The position numbers and the translations under genes were made by a program. A model generated the notes under the pieces. It was not told the origin of the DNA. It saw only the letters and a program-made list of their open reading frames with translations, and ran no database searches. This document shows, piece by piece, positions 5,830 through 6,335 of a DNA stretch of 6,335 nucleotides. Within the stretch, counting starts at the first letter, position 1. Each line of letters begins with the position of its first letter. This DNA comes from Acidisphaera sp035272265 (lineage in GTDB: Bacteria > Pseudomonadota > Alphaproteobacteria > Acetobacterales > Acetobacteraceae), in the NCBI GenBank assembly GCA_035272265.1, contig DATEQV010000046.1, positions 1 to 6,335 of the forward strand. Reading direction: 5' to 3'.

Positions 5830-6190
5830 TCCTGAAGCGGTCCGCCGTTGGCTGAACGACATTCGACATCATGTCGCGACGGCCGAAGAGTTCGTCGCCG
5901 GCATCGGTTACGAGACCTTCCAGGGTGACACCCTTCGCCTGTACGCTGTGATCCGCTGCCTTGAAATCATCTCGGAAGCCTCCCGCCGGCTGCCCGACGA
6001 GCTGAAGGCTCGCCATCCGTCGATCGCATGGCGCGACATGGCGGCCGCGGGCAACATCTATCGCCACGAATACGAGGATGTCGCCGCCCGCGAGGTGTGG
6101 GATACGGTGACCCTGCACTTGCCGCCGTTACGCGACGCCGTGACTCAGGAGGTTGCGACGTTCGAGAACCCGGGAAAGACGATTACCTGA
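5810..6190 (+). CDS. hepT: HEPN domain (DUF86, HepT-like) putative RNase toxin
   Basis: The 126-residue all-helical protein matches the DUF86/HepT family. An N-terminal helix (VRRWLNDIRHHVATAEEFVAG, 11-31) is followed by the conserved YAVIRCLEIISEASRRLP (45-62), then HPSIAWRDMAAAGNIYRHEYEDV (69-91) and VWDTVTLHLPPLRDAV (97-111). HepT toxins are RNases that use an R-x4-H-x-Y motif. Here His86 and Tyr88 are present, but the expected Arg position (81) is Gly, with an Arg shifted to 85 beside the His. The tyrosine is the residue that MntA-type partners AMPylate. Whether this variant cleaves RNA is therefore open. The ATG at 5810 lies inside the MNT gene, giving a 20-bp overlap; a TTG at 5804 is possible but less likely. 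No obvious Shine-Dalgarno precedes it, fitting coupled translation. Confidence 0.88.
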   Translation: MRSTPSSPEAVRRWLNDIRHHVATAEEFVAGIGYETFQGDTLRLYAVIRCLEIISEASRRLPDELKARHPSIAWRDMAAAGNIYRHEYEDVAAREVWDTVTLHLPPLRDAVTQEVATFENPGKTIT

Positions 6191-6335
6191 GGTACCTGAG
6201 CTCGACTTTCTGCAATTTACGCTGCGAGGCATAGAGTCTGCACGAATCGATTTAGCAAAGCGACTGGCATTATGACGGTATCACTGCCTTGCCGAGACAT
6301 TGAAAAATCCGGCGGACACCAAAGTGCGCGGCGGA
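6191..6335. other. Non-coding tail, possible start of an IS21-like element
   Basis: No convincing gene is seen in these 145 bases, which are less GC-rich than the rest. An ATG at 6272 opens a frame that runs off the window, but it has no good ribosome binding site and no recognisable product. At the far right, CGGCGGA occurs twice (6310-6316 and 6329-6335), 19 bases apart, in a context (AAATCCGGCGGACACC) reminiscent of the multiple terminal repeats of IS21-family elements. A 9-base tandem TACCTGAGG/TACCTGAGC spans the end of the HEPN gene (6184-6201). I see no terminator with a T-run. Confidence 0.3.

Noticed and set aside
6272..6335. Short open frame from ATG 6272 to the window end
   Set aside because: Only about 21 codons are visible, with no good ribosome binding site and no recognisable sequence; it overlaps the suspected IS-end repeats.

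Overview
This is a GC-rich window with strong third-position G/C bias. The gene set is a YfcG-type glutathione transferase, a DUF1223 periplasmic protein, a PRC-barrel protein with a proline/alanine tail, an SDR/hydrolase fusion and an MNT/HEPN module. Together these point to an alphaproteobacterium, perhaps Rhodospirillales/Acetobacteraceae. That placement is inferred from gene content and composition only. The chromosomal block is bordered by mobile-element sequence: a definite IS4-family transposase tail at the left edge, and a possible IS21-like end at the right edge.

Left part (1-1695, + strand): the last 55 codons and probable terminal repeat of an IS4-family (DUF4372-type) transposase gene stop about 32 nt before a nu-class (YfcG-like) glutathione transferase gene. 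A secreted thioredoxin-fold DUF1223 gene follows 53 nt later. Both of these proteins belong to thioredoxin-fold families, so they may form a small thiol/redox operon.

Middle (1658-3554, - strand): a PRC-barrel protein with a signal peptide and six 13-residue Pro/Ala repeats is followed after 10 nt by a 12-TM major facilitator transporter. The transporter's 3' end overlaps the convergent DUF1223 gene by 38 bp. A 140-bp divergent intergenic region separates this pair from the next gene.

Right part (3695-6190, + strand): a 593-residue protein joins a complete short-chain dehydrogenase to a complete HSL-type alpha/beta hydrolase. It starts at a TTG preceded by an ideal AGGAGG. Then comes a two-gene MNT/HEPN toxin-antitoxin pair (minimal nucleotidyltransferase antitoxin plus HepT-like DUF86 protein) whose genes overlap by 20 bp. 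Its HEPN protein keeps the H-x-Y part of the usual active-site motif but has Gly where the conserved Arg normally sits. The final 145 bp hold no convincing gene.

No clearly undescribed multi-gene system is visible. The most unusual items are the dehydrogenase-hydrolase fusion, the atypical HEPN active site and the tandem-repeat tail on the PRC-barrel protein.
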